Positions 7,504-15,735 of a stretch of 64,000 nt of DNA are shown here, piece after piece. A model generated the notes under the pieces. It ran no database searches, was not told where the DNA came from, and saw only the letters and a list, made by a program, of their open reading frames with translations. Within the stretch, counting starts at the first letter, position 1, and each line of letters begins with the position of its first letter. The position numbers and the translations under genes are program-made. This stretch comes from Cellvibrio sp. UBA7671 (lineage in GTDB: Bacteria; Pseudomonadota; Gammaproteobacteria; Pseudomonadales; Cellvibrionaceae): the NCBI GenBank assembly GCA_002483145.1, contig DLHJ01000018.1, forward strand, positions 1 through 64,000, in the 5' to 3' direction.

Positions 7504-9093
7504 ATGATGAGCGCGTCTATTTTTATCAGTGTGATTGTTACCGGTTTGCTCAAACCACTAATGATCTTGTTGGTGATGAGTGTGCTCTGGATATTGTTGC
7601 GTAAAAAATCAGCTGCTTTGCAACACTTCGTATTAAGTCTGGGGGTTGTCAGTATTCTATTGTTGCCATTCTGCGCGGGAGCATTGCCTCACATTGAATG
7701 GGCGAGATTTCCATCGCTGGCAAACATTATGCTGGTTCCCGTCAGTTGGTTTGAAGAAATTAACATCTGGTTACAGAATCATATCAACCAGAAAAACTTC
7801 CTGATGGTAGCTGGAATATATCTACTGGTTACTACGTGGCTATTATTTTATTTATTGCTTGGAATTATTGGGCTTGCATTGCAAACCTGTCGCGCACAGA
7901 AGGTGAGTTCACCCGGGTTAATCTCTCAGCTGGATGAATTGCGTGAATTGGTAGATGTCTCTCGCAAGATTGATCTTGTCAGTTCGCGCTCAGTGTCGTC
8001 ACCGCAAACCTGGGGTTTATTGCGCCCGGTAATCATGCTGCCGCACGACGCATTGTTGTGGGATCAAGATAAGCAACTCAGTGTACTTATCCATGAGTTA
8101 GGCCATATCGCCCGTTGGGATTGGTTGACTACCTTATTAGTAAAAATTACCTGCGCCTGCTTTTGGTTTTTGCTGCCGCTGTGGTGGATGGCGCAAAAAA
8201 TTTATCAGCAAGCAGAGTTGGCTTGCGATGATTACATTTATAAATTGCACAATAAACAAGTAACCTATGCGCAAAATTTGTTAGCAATTGCCAGTAGCGA
8301 AACGAGTCATAAACACGCAAATCAGGGTTTGCAAATGCGCGGTCAATCGCCAATTGGTCAGCGTATTATGGCGATATTGGACCAACAGCGCCCGCATCAA
8401 TCTGTACCAATGGAAGCGGCACAATACTGGTTAATCTGCGGTGGATTTTTATTGGTGTTAGTTGCGGGTGTGCAATTGATGCCGTTGCAGCAACAATGGC
8501 GCAGTCAAAAAATCCAGTTTTTACACATCGAATTCCCTCAGCCAAATACGCCCTCGCCAGCTCAAAGTGCGCCGCGTACCGAACAATTCAGTTGGGAATT
8601 ATTACAACAATTAAAACCAGCCGCTTATACACAGCCATCGCACATTGATTTACCCGTGGGTGTTGAAGCTCTGAGTATACAGGTTAACAAACCGACCGCC
8701 GTTGAGCTCAAACAACTAGCGGTGCTACAAGACACAAACAATTTCCTTAATGAAAACACACAACTGGTTCCCGATATTCGTGTTGAAGGTTTTTTACCGA
8801 TTGAAATGGCAACACCTGAATATCCCGCTGCCGCTTTGCATAAGGGCATAGAAGGATGGGTACAAGTGGAATTTACGATAGATACCAATGGCGCCATCAT
8901 ACAGCCGACCATTATTGGCCATTCGCCCTCGCGCATATTTGATCGAGCAGTGTTAACTGCGTTAAAAAAATCGCGCTACCGCCCACAATTATTAAATGGT
9001 GAACCGGTAGTTGTGCAAGGCGTCACTGAATTATTCCGCTTCACTCTCTCCACCAATCCACAAGAAGTTGTCATCGATAAACACCGACGATAA
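7504..9093 (+). CDS. M56 (BlaR1-type) membrane metallopeptidase fused to a TonB C-terminal domain
   Basis: 529 residues from the ATG at 7504 (GAGGCGG just upstream); the in-frame start at 7447 would overlap the repressor and lacks a ribosome site. The N-terminal third has several membrane helices (about residues 8-32, 38-60, 100-130). The zinc site HELGH (197-201) and the downstream AELACDD are the M56 peptidase signatures. A further helix near residue 305-325 leads to a Pro/Gln-rich periplasmic stretch. The last 80 residues form a TonB C-terminal domain (EYPAAALHKGIEGWVQVEF, then IFDRAVLTALKKSRYRP). It therefore lacks the penicillin-binding sensor of BlaR1 and has a TonB-like module in its place. 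Probable role: envelope signal sensing that inactivates the adjacent repressor; the ligand is unknown. Confidence 0.87.
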   Translation: MMSASIFISVIVTGLLKPLMILLVMSVLWILLRKKSAALQHFVLSLGVVSILLLPFCAGALPHIEWARFPSLANIMLVPVSWFEEINIWLQNHINQKNFLMVAGIYLLVTTWLLFYLLLGIIGLALQTCRAQKVSSPGLISQLDELRELVDVSRKIDLVSSRSVSSPQTWGLLRPVIMLPHDALLWDQDKQLSVLIHELGHIARWDWLTTLLVKITCACFWFLLPLWWMAQKIYQQAELACDDYIYKLHNKQVTYAQNLLAIASSETSHKHANQGLQMRGQSPIGQRIMAILDQQRPHQSVPMEAAQYWLICGGFLLVLVAGVQLMPLQQQWRSQKIQFLHIEFPQPNTPSPAQSAPRTEQFSWELLQQLKPAAYTQPSHIDLPVGVEALSIQVNKPTAVELKQLAVLQDTNNFLNENTQLVPDIRVEGFLPIEMATPEYPAAALHKGIEGWVQVEFTIDTNGAIIQPTIIGHSPSRIFDRAVLTALKKSRYRPQLLNGEPVVVQGVTELFRFTLSTNPQEVVIDKHRR

Positions 9094-9197
9094 ATCTCGT
9101 CTCTCTCTAAGTTTCACGCGTTAAATCCCTGTTGTAAATGACCCTCTACCGGGCGGGGCCCCTTATTGCCTGGAAAATGTTATTTGAGGAATTCGCT

Positions 9198-9851
9198 ATG
9201 AATAAATTAATCGTTTCCGATAAAAACAATTATGTCGATACCAATGGCGGGTCACCTGCCGTGCGCACGATGAGTGCGATTCCCGCGGCATTATTAATGA
9301 CCATATCATTGCTCTATGCGATGCATTATTTAATACACAATGACTATCCGGTCTTAGACGATGATCCCGTTGCGCCAATTCCTCAATTTATTATGGATAC
9401 ACCACCACCCATAGTGACAAGAGAAGATGAGCCGCCCGCTCGCCCGGTAGAACAACAATCACCTCCACCGGTAAATCGGTTTGATCCGCCGGAAGTGAGT
9501 ATTGATGGTGATGGTATGCATTTTGGTGGCCCCGTTGATATTGTCAAACCGCCGATTAAAGGTGCTTTTGGCATGGGTGGCCAAATGGTTCCGTTTATTA
9601 AAATTGCACCGCAATATCCGGTTGCTGCAGCCAGTAAAGGTGTTGAAGGTTATGTGGATGTGATGTTTGATGTTACTGAATCAGGCGCTACCGATAACAT
9701 TCGCATTATTGGCTACGTGCCTTCTGCTGTGTTTAATAAAAGTGTGATTAAAGCGGTGAAAGGTTGGAAATACAAACCCAATGAAGTTGATGGTGTTGCG
9801 GTGAGAACCGTTGATGTGAAAGACCGCATTCGCTTCACCATGGAAAAATAA
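9198..9851 (+). CDS. TonB-family energy transducer
   Basis: 217 residues from the ATG at 9198 (GAGGA 7 nt upstream); an earlier in-frame ATG at 9138 has no ribosome site. One N-terminal membrane helix (about residues 27-47), a proline-rich periplasmic linker (PPPIVTREDEPPARPVEQQ), then a TonB C-terminal domain (APQYPVAAASKGVEGYV, SAVFNKSVIKAVKGWKYKP). The domain resembles the one fused to the upstream peptidase, suggesting duplication within the operon. TonB proteins transmit proton-motive force to outer-membrane receptors; no ExbB/ExbD or receptor is next to it, so it must share those or act in signalling with the M56 protein. Confidence 0.88.
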   Translation: MNKLIVSDKNNYVDTNGGSPAVRTMSAIPAALLMTISLLYAMHYLIHNDYPVLDDDPVAPIPQFIMDTPPPIVTREDEPPARPVEQQSPPPVNRFDPPEVSIDGDGMHFGGPVDIVKPPIKGAFGMGGQMVPFIKIAPQYPVAAASKGVEGYVDVMFDVTESGATDNIRIIGYVPSAVFNKSVIKAVKGWKYKPNEVDGVAVRTVDVKDRIRFTMEK

Positions 9852-9926
9852 AACCAGATAACAAAAGATTGCTAGCACTGGGTAACGAATAGATAATGCT
9901 ACATCTATTTTTGCCCAGTATTTTTT

Positions 9927-10745
9927 ATGCCCGATATTCTTGCTGTTCTTTGTAATGATCCGGAGCGCTTTGCACAAGCAGAGCAGCTTGCTGCCCGTTT
10001 ACAATTGCCTTTGTTAAACGATCAGGCTCCGGAAACTGTTGTCGATTATGGCTTTGTGGTGATGTTTTCCCCGGCTGATATTGCATTGCAACAAACCGGG
10101 CGTAAAGCACCAGGGCCGATTTTGGTCGAATTTACTGAGGGCGCTGTAGATCACAGGCGTAAGTTCGGTGGTGGCAAAGGTCAGATGATTGCCAAGGCGG
10201 TTGGTGTTAAGGCCGGTGTTTATCCGCGAGTATTGGATGCGACGGCAGGCATGGGCAAAGACAGTTTTGTGCTCGCAACCCTGGGTTGTCAGCTCACCAT
10301 GATTGAGCGTTCGCCGCTTGTGCATCTGTTATTGCAAGATGGTTTGCTGCGCGCGCAAATTTTTGCTCGCGAACAAGATGCTGAATTGCTTCAAGTGATT
10401 CAGCGGATGCAATTGCGCTCGCAGGATAGTCGCACTTATTTGGAATCGCTCACCGCAGAAGAGTTTCCCGATGTTATTTATCTGGACCCTATGTTTCCCG
10501 AGCGACAAAAAACGGCTGATGTCAAAAAAGAAATGGCAGCCTTCCATTCAATTGTTGGTAAAGATGAAGATGCCGACGCGCTCTTGCCTCTGGCGCTTGC
10601 GCATGTCCATTATCGCGTGGTTGTTAAGCGTCCTCGCAAAGCGCCCTTCCTCAATGGTCAAGTTCCCTCTTATCAGCTGGAAGGTAAGTCCAGCCGGTTT
10701 GATATTTACACGGTAAAGAAATTACCTGACCATCTCGTCAGTTGA
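9927..10745 (+). CDS. rsmJ: 16S rRNA (guanine1516-N2)-methyltransferase RsmJ
   Basis: SAM-dependent methyltransferase acting on G1516 of 16S rRNA (YhiQ family). 272 residues, near the usual 250. Motif I is DATAGMGKDSF, with the acidic motif II at TMIERSP. The catalytic-loop motif is YLDPMFPER, followed by VVVKRPRKAPFL, all characteristic of RsmJ. ATG at 9927. The 3' end overlaps the convergent MFS gene by 24 bp. Confidence 0.93.
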   Translation: MPDILAVLCNDPERFAQAEQLAARLQLPLLNDQAPETVVDYGFVVMFSPADIALQQTGRKAPGPILVEFTEGAVDHRRKFGGGKGQMIAKAVGVKAGVYPRVLDATAGMGKDSFVLATLGCQLTMIERSPLVHLLLQDGLLRAQIFAREQDAELLQVIQRMQLRSQDSRTYLESLTAEEFPDVIYLDPMFPERQKTADVKKEMAAFHSIVGKDEDADALLPLALAHVHYRVVVKRPRKAPFLNGQVPSYQLEGKSSRFDIYTVKKLPDHLVS

Positions 10746-11960
10746 TGATAGCTGTGTGCGGTTCAATCTTGCTTCTGCGGGTTTGTAGAGCAAGTTGTAA
10801 CAGAGTGCGATACACAGTAATGCTGCAAATCCAGTTGCCAAATAAAAGCCATATTTGACATGACCTAAAAGATCGCCAGTGAACCCCATCAATAATGGGC
10901 CAAGCGCTGCGGCAACGGCAGTAAAAAATAAAATAACGCCAGCGACAGAACCGTGTTCATGTTTATCAAAGCAGCTGATGCCTTTTGAATTGAGTGTTGG
11001 ATAAATCATTGACATAAACAAGCCGGACAAGGGAAACAGAAACACCGCCAGTTCGGGTCCTCCGATTGCGCTGCCAAGAAAACATAAAAAAATCGCGCCA
11101 CTAAAGATGGCCATCACTAATGACCATTCACAGTGCAATAAAATCCAGGCGCCGAGAAAACGCCCGCCCGCCCGCAAAACAAAAAAAATGGTGAGCGCAT
11201 AAGTAGCGAGCCATTGCCAGTCGCCGCTATAGTCTTTTAAGAAGGTCGGCATCCAAACATAAATAGCAACTTCGGTGGCAACATAGAGCGCGATCATGAG
11301 TGAGAAGCCCGTCGCGTAGGGGTTGCGCAGCATAGTCAGTGTGCGTCGTACATTAATTTTTTGGCTAGATGCATTAACCTGAGTGTGCGGATACTGCACG
11401 CGACCCGCAATCAACATCAGCAACACACAAACGCCGCCAGCAACCAAATACAAATAGGTCCAGGACACTTGCGCCGCTAATAAATAGGCAACGAGTGCAG
11501 GGCCGATAATTGCGCCCACTCCAAAAAAACCTTCCACGGTATTCATAGTGCGTGTGTGTTCGTGGGTGTTTGCCGAAATATCGCCAATCAATGCCAACGC
11601 ACCGGTTTTAAAAATCCCTATCGCACATCCCGATATCAACAATAGCGCGACGAAAAATTCAAATTGCTTGCCGAATGAAAACAAAAAACAAGCAACAGCA
11701 AAAATTCCAAGGCCAATCAGAATTGTGTATTTACGCCCGAGTTTGTCCGCGAGAAAACCAAATGCGATACCACTAAATGCGATGGCGATCATAGGGGCGT
11801 AGTGAAAAGCGCTGGCCTGCGTGAGGCTCAGCCCGAAATCTTTAATGATTTCCGGAATGATGACGCCGACCGCGTCGGTGGTCATGGCAAACATGGTGAA
11901 CATTAAAAAGGTCAACCAACGGATCAGCCGCAGATTGTGAGTCTCGTGCACATTGGACAT
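10722..11960 (-). CDS. MFS sugar transporter, probable sucrose/fructoside permease
   Basis: 412-residue major facilitator with about 12 hydrophobic helices. The A-like motif GFLADKLGRKYTI between helices 2 and 3 is diagnostic of MFS proteins. It is transcribed away from the ROK repressor, with a dyad operator between them, and the next genes on the other strand encode a fructosidase-like hydrolase and a ROK fructokinase. A role in importing sucrose or a short fructoside is inferred from that context only; the sequence itself does not define the substrate. The hydrolase has no signal peptide, so an inner-membrane importer is required for this scheme. Confidence 0.82.
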   Translation of the reverse strand: MSNVHETHNLRLIRWLTFLMFTMFAMTTDAVGVIIPEIIKDFGLSLTQASAFHYAPMIAIAFSGIAFGFLADKLGRKYTILIGLGIFAVACFLFSFGKQFEFFVALLLISGCAIGIFKTGALALIGDISANTHEHTRTMNTVEGFFGVGAIIGPALVAYLLAAQVSWTYLYLVAGGVCVLLMLIAGRVQYPHTQVNASSQKINVRRTLTMLRNPYATGFSLMIALYVATEVAIYVWMPTFLKDYSGDWQWLATYALTIFFVLRAGGRFLGAWILLHCEWSLVMAIFSGAIFLCFLGSAIGGPELAVFLFPLSGLFMSMIYPTLNSKGISCFDKHEHGSVAGVILFFTAVAAALGPLLMGFTGDLLGHVKYGFYLATGFAALLCIALCYNLLYKPAEARLNRTQLSSTDEMVR

Positions 11961-12066
11961 GGTGCTGCCCTCGGGGGAAATTGTTGTTATGAAACCCGTT
12001 AGTACCGGCAGATCCCTATTTCATTTTGGCGCTCAAATGATTAGGATCACGAAAACCGGTTGACTT

Positions 12067-12087
12067 ATTTATTCACAGTGGTTTAAT
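12067..12087. promoter_or_regulatory. Dyad operator between the MFS and ROK genes
   Basis: Imperfect 10+1+10 dyad centred on CAC-A-GTG (centre 12077), 7 of 10 pairs matching. The 20 bases at 12071-12090 match 14533-14552, upstream of the fructokinase, at 19 of 20 positions. The AT-rich flanks around a CAC/GTG core resemble the general layout of ROK (NagC/Mlc-type) operators. The likely ligand is the ROK repressor encoded alongside. Confidence 0.7.
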
Positions 12088-12155
12088 TAAGTCAACTGTC
12101 GAGCTGCAATTTACGCCTCCCGCTGCGGTTGTGTGGGGCAAAATCAGAGGGTTTC

Positions 12156-13355
12156 ATGAGTAAAGGTAGTAATTCCAGTGGATTGCGTCGCTATAACGAG
12201 CGGGTGCTCATCAGCGAGCTGCGCCGCCTTGGCTTGGCCTCCAAATTTGAGCTGGCCAAGCTTGCCAACCTCACGCCTCAGGCAGTGACACGTATTATTG
12301 ACGACCTGGAGCAGGCCGATTTGGTTGTGCAGCGTGGCAAAGTGCAACGTGGGTTAGGCCAGCCGTCCACAATGTATGCGTTAAATCCTAAAGGCGCATT
12401 TTCAATTGGCGTTAATGCTGGGCGCAACGATATCCAAATTTTGCTGATGGATTTTTGCGGCAATGTAATGAGTAAAGTCGCCCACGAATTTACGTTACCT
12501 GATCCGGATTTTTTGATCGATAAAGTGGTTCAGGGCGTGAATTATTTGCAGGGTAGTTTAGCGCCGGAGTTACAGCCGCGTATTGTGGGTGTAGGTTTGG
12601 CGATGCCCTGGTTTATGGGCGCTTGGCAGCGCGAGTTAAATATGGATGATGAGCTCGCCCAGCGGTGGAATGCATTTAATCCGCGCGAACAATTGATAGG
12701 GAAAATTCATCTCCCGGTATTTGTGGAGAATGATTGCTCTGCCGCTGCTGCGGCAGAATTAAAATTAGGTTGTGGGAATAGCATCAATAATTTTTTGTAT
12801 ATTTTTATCGGCACTTTTGTAGGTGGCGGTGTGATTTTGCATGGCGAACTTGAATCCGGCGTACATGGCAACGCAGGCGCTCTGGCGTCCATGCCGGTAA
12901 CTTCGTCGTCGCTGGATACGGTGCCACTGGTTACGGGGCCCTTTGAAACTCTTGCTAATCGTGTATCGATTTATGCATTGCGCCGCCATCTGAATGCGCG
13001 CGGATTTCCGATTAATAATATCTCCCAGTTGCCGTCGCTGTTGCCCGCTGCACAGGCTGCATTGGATGAGTGGATTGAGGATGCGGTTGATGCTTTCTCG
13101 TTTGTTATCTTTTCTGCCACCGGCGTGTTGGATTTGGAGGCGATTGTTCTGGATGCGAATTTACCGCGCGATCTGGTGCAGGTTCTGGTGGATAAGTTGG
13201 CAGAGCGAGTCAATTTATTAACACCCACCGGTGTGCTGGCGCCGCAGGTGTTAATCGGAAGTATCGGGCAGGATGCGCGCGCCATTGGTGGTGCGATATT
13301 GCCGTTTTACGCGAACTTTTCGCCTGATAAAAATGTGATGTTATCCGGCGATTAA
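12156..13355 (+). CDS. ROK-family transcriptional repressor
   Basis: 399 residues from the ATG at 12156 (AGAGGG upstream). Residues about 12-75 form a MarR-like winged helix (ISELRRLGLASKFELAKLA, LTPQAVTRIIDDLEQADL), and the rest is a ROK sugar-binding domain with VFVENDCSAAA and GTFVGGGVILHGEL. The zinc/catalytic HExGH and CxCGxxGC segment of ROK kinases is replaced here by GVHGNAGALASMP with no cysteines, consistent with a regulator, not a kinase. Probably binds the dyad operators at 12067 and 14529 and releases them on binding a sugar or sugar phosphate. The hydrolase gene follows after 36 bp, likely in the same transcript. Confidence 0.9.
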   Translation: MSKGSNSSGLRRYNERVLISELRRLGLASKFELAKLANLTPQAVTRIIDDLEQADLVVQRGKVQRGLGQPSTMYALNPKGAFSIGVNAGRNDIQILLMDFCGNVMSKVAHEFTLPDPDFLIDKVVQGVNYLQGSLAPELQPRIVGVGLAMPWFMGAWQRELNMDDELAQRWNAFNPREQLIGKIHLPVFVENDCSAAAAAELKLGCGNSINNFLYIFIGTFVGGGVILHGELESGVHGNAGALASMPVTSSSLDTVPLVTGPFETLANRVSIYALRRHLNARGFPINNISQLPSLLPAAQAALDEWIEDAVDAFSFVIFSATGVLDLEAIVLDANLPRDLVQVLVDKLAERVNLLTPTGVLAPQVLIGSIGQDARAIGGAILPFYANFSPDKNVMLSGD

Positions 13356-13391
13356 ATTTTTACGTTAACCCGTGAGGGGATTTGAGGCTCT

Positions 13392-14369
13392 ATGCTGCAG
13401 TTAACTGACAAGTGGGTATGGGATTTTTGGTTTGCAGTTGATGGTGATGACTACCATTTGTTTTATCTGCAAGCGAATAAATCGCTGGGTAATCCGGATT
13501 TGCGCCATTGGAATGTGTCGGTTGGGCACGCTTGTTCCCGTGATTTAAAAAACTGGACAATTCTGCCTGATGCTATAGCACCTACGAGTGGCGATGATAA
13601 TGCAGCTGATTCTTTCACTACCTGGACGGGGAGTGTTATTCGCCATGGCGACGAGTGGTTGATGTTTTACACTGGCACCAAGCGCGCTGAAAAAGGTTTG
13701 GTGCAGCGTGTCTGCCTGGCGCGCTCTGCCGATTTAATTCATTGGATAAAACACGATAAGAATCCCATCGTGGAATTGGATGAACGCTGGTATGACGGAT
13801 TAAAACTGGAGTATTGGCACGATGCTTCCTGGCGTGATCCCTGGATAATTGTCGATAAAAATTCGGCGGGCGATCCGCTCTACCATATGCTGGTAACCTG
13901 CCGTGTCAATCGCGGTGAACCGGATGGGCGCGGTGCGATCGGCTACGCAAGTTCCGCCAATTTAATTGATTGGCAAGTGGGCGATGCCTTTTTAGCGCCC
14001 GGTTGGTTTGGTGAAATGGAGGTACCGCAAATACAAAAAATCGGTGAGCGCTATTATTTATTTTGCTCTGTCTCCACCCGATTCCACTCGGCCGCGCACA
14101 AAGCGCAGCAAGGTGTTGTGCCGCAAACCGGCGTTAAATATTTTTCATCTGCACAACCCATGGGGCCGTATGACGTCATTGGAAATGGGTTCCTCACTCG
14201 CCCTGAACAGGATGGCCTTTATGCTGGCCGTATTATTCAAGGGCCGGACGCCAACTGGTACTTCATGGCGTTTCTGGGTAACGATGATCAGGGCGTGTTT
14301 CAGGGAGTAATTATCGACCCCATTCCTGTCCGTCAGGCTGATGATGGCAGTTTGTCCCTCGCAGATTAA
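13392..14369 (+). CDS. Five-bladed-propeller glycoside hydrolase, GH32/GH68-like; probable intracellular beta-fructosidase
   Basis: 325 residues, no signal peptide, so cytoplasmic. Three acidic sites of the furanosidase superfamily are visible: WVWDFW with candidate nucleophile D11 (like VWDSW of GH68 or WMNDPN of GH32), WRDPW with D149 (RDP transition-state stabiliser) and GEMEVPQ with candidate acid/base E210. It lacks the C-terminal beta-sandwich of classical GH32 invertases and is much shorter than GH68 levansucrases. With an MFS importer, a ROK repressor and a ROK fructokinase around it, cleavage of sucrose or fructo-oligosaccharides is the best guess; GH43- or GH117-type activity on another sugar is not excluded. 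Confidence 0.75.
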   Translation: MLQLTDKWVWDFWFAVDGDDYHLFYLQANKSLGNPDLRHWNVSVGHACSRDLKNWTILPDAIAPTSGDDNAADSFTTWTGSVIRHGDEWLMFYTGTKRAEKGLVQRVCLARSADLIHWIKHDKNPIVELDERWYDGLKLEYWHDASWRDPWIIVDKNSAGDPLYHMLVTCRVNRGEPDGRGAIGYASSANLIDWQVGDAFLAPGWFGEMEVPQIQKIGERYYLFCSVSTRFHSAAHKAQQGVVPQTGVKYFSSAQPMGPYDVIGNGFLTRPEQDGLYAGRIIQGPDANWYFMAFLGNDDQGVFQGVIIDPIPVRQADDGSLSLAD

Positions 14370-14408
14370 CGCTCCTCACTGTTCTCCCGCGTAGCAGAAT
14401 CACCGTCG

Positions 14409-14432
14409 AAAAGCTCCCGAGAGGGGCTTTTT
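14409..14432 (+). terminator. Terminator after the hydrolase gene
   Basis: AAAAGCTCC (14409-14417) pairs with GGGGCTTTT (14423-14431, one G-T pair). It ends in a short T-run and lies 40 bp after the hydrolase stop. Confidence 0.7.
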
Positions 14433-14528
14433 GCTGCTTTACGCACTTTGTGACCACTCTTCTTAATCCTAAAAGATCTATGGAGCCACAATAGGATGAA
14501 AAAAAGATCAATTAATTTTCTTGATATT

Positions 14529-14549
14529 ATTAATTCACAGTGATTTAAT
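14529..14549. promoter_or_regulatory. Dyad operator upstream of the fructokinase gene
   Basis: 10+1+10 dyad centred on the A of CACAGTG at 14539, with 9 of 10 pairs matching: ATTAATTCAC-A-GTGATTTAAT. Nearly identical to the site at 12067-12087. It lies in the 350-bp gap 14370-14720, which otherwise holds only the hydrolase terminator and an AT-rich stretch presumably containing the kinase promoter. The shared site makes the kinase part of the same regulon although it has its own transcript. Confidence 0.75.
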
Positions 14550-14720
14550 TAATTGAGCCTGAGCGATTAGATAACAAAACAATTAATCACTAGCATCGGA
14601 AAGACATTGCGTTCTACGTTCTAGCAGTGCTTATCGCCGGGGAATTTTCCCGGCTCTTTTTATTTTTTGATTAACTCATCTGCCCCTGATGATTTGGGGG
14701 TAGTTGCTGGTGGAATTTTT

Positions 14721-15650
14721 ATGCAAAGCCCATCCAACGCCAATGTAATTGCTGCACTTGAAGCGGGCGGGACAAAATTCAATTGCGCATTGCTTGATAC
14801 TGAACTCAATCTGATTGCGCAGGCAGCATTTGAGACTACAACACCTGCACACACTCTTGCCGCTGTGCGCGATTTTTTTTGTCAGAGTGTTGCGGCGCAC
14901 GATGTGCAGTTGGTTGCGATGGGTATCGCAAGTTTTGGTCCGGTCGATTTGATGGCAGATTCTCCGACTTATGGATACATCACCAATACGCCCAAACCTG
15001 ATTGGTCAAACACCGATATTTGCGGCTATTTTGCGCGCGAATTAAATGTTCCCATTACTTTTGATACCGATGTTAATGGTGCGGCCTGGGGTGAAAAAGT
15101 AGCGGGCTCGGCACGCGACCTGAGCGATTTTATTTATGTCACCGTGGGCACGGGAATCGGTGCGGGCATAGTAGTTAACAACGAGCTGGTGCATGGCATA
15201 AGACATCCAGAAGTGGGTCACATGTTGATGCCGCGTGATCAGCTAATGGATAACTATGCGGGTTGCTGTCCGTTTCATTTGGGCTGTCTTGAAGGCTTGG
15301 CATCCGGAAAATCGATTGAATCGCGCTGGGGAGTATCCGGAAAATTTTTGAAAACGGATCATCCTGCCTGGCTGTTAGAGGCGCAATATCTCGCGCTGAT
15401 GTGTGCCAATCTGACGCAGTTATTGGCACCACAAAAAATTATTTTGGGTGGCGGTGTGATGGAGCAGCCGCAATTGTTGCAGATGATCCGCGAATACTTT
15501 TTGGTGTGCCTCAATGGCTATGGTCCCGCTGTCGTTCTGGAGCAAACTGAGAGCTACATAGTGAAAACTAACTTGAATGGTATGGCCGCTATTTTGGGCA
15601 TTGCAGAGCTAGCATTGTCGCAACGCGCAGAAGAGTCTTCTGGCAGATAA
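14721..15650 (+). CDS. ROK-family fructokinase
   Basis: Phosphorylates fructose (or a related hexose) with ATP. 309 residues from the ATG at 14721, preceded by GGTGGA; an upstream in-frame TTG is rejected. The N-terminal phosphate loop is EAGGTKFN (14-21), the candidate catalytic Asp is D117 in DTDVNG, and VGTGIGAGI is the second ATP motif. A zinc site is predicted at H167, C183, H186 and C189 (VGHMLMPR, then GCCPFHLGCLEG). This Cys/His pattern and GCLEGLASG are typical of the ROK fructokinase subgroup (GmuE/Mak-like), not glucokinase. It completes the sucrose/fructoside cluster by feeding fructose 6-phosphate into glycolysis. Confidence 0.88.
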   Translation: MQSPSNANVIAALEAGGTKFNCALLDTELNLIAQAAFETTTPAHTLAAVRDFFCQSVAAHDVQLVAMGIASFGPVDLMADSPTYGYITNTPKPDWSNTDICGYFARELNVPITFDTDVNGAAWGEKVAGSARDLSDFIYVTVGTGIGAGIVVNNELVHGIRHPEVGHMLMPRDQLMDNYAGCCPFHLGCLEGLASGKSIESRWGVSGKFLKTDHPAWLLEAQYLALMCANLTQLLAPQKIILGGGVMEQPQLLQMIREYFLVCLNGYGPAVVLEQTESYIVKTNLNGMAAILGIAELALSQRAEESSGR

Positions 15651-15707
15651 GATTTCAACGGGTTGTTATTTTTCCGCAAGCATCTGGCAAAAACTCGCCA
15701 GATTTTC

Positions 15708-15735
15708 GCCCGCCGGGTTCCGGCGGGCTTTTTTT
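15708..15735 (+). terminator. Terminator after the fructokinase gene
   Basis: Eight-bp stem GCCCGCCG/CGGCGGGC (15708-15715 with 15721-15728), 5-nt loop, and T-run 15729-15735 that reaches the stop codon of convergent hemN. Confidence 0.9.

Noticed and set aside
7068-9093. A beta-lactam resistance operon (blaI-blaR1)
   Set aside because: The peptidase has a TonB domain in place of the penicillin sensor and there is no beta-lactamase or PBP gene nearby; only the repressor and M56 homology is supported.
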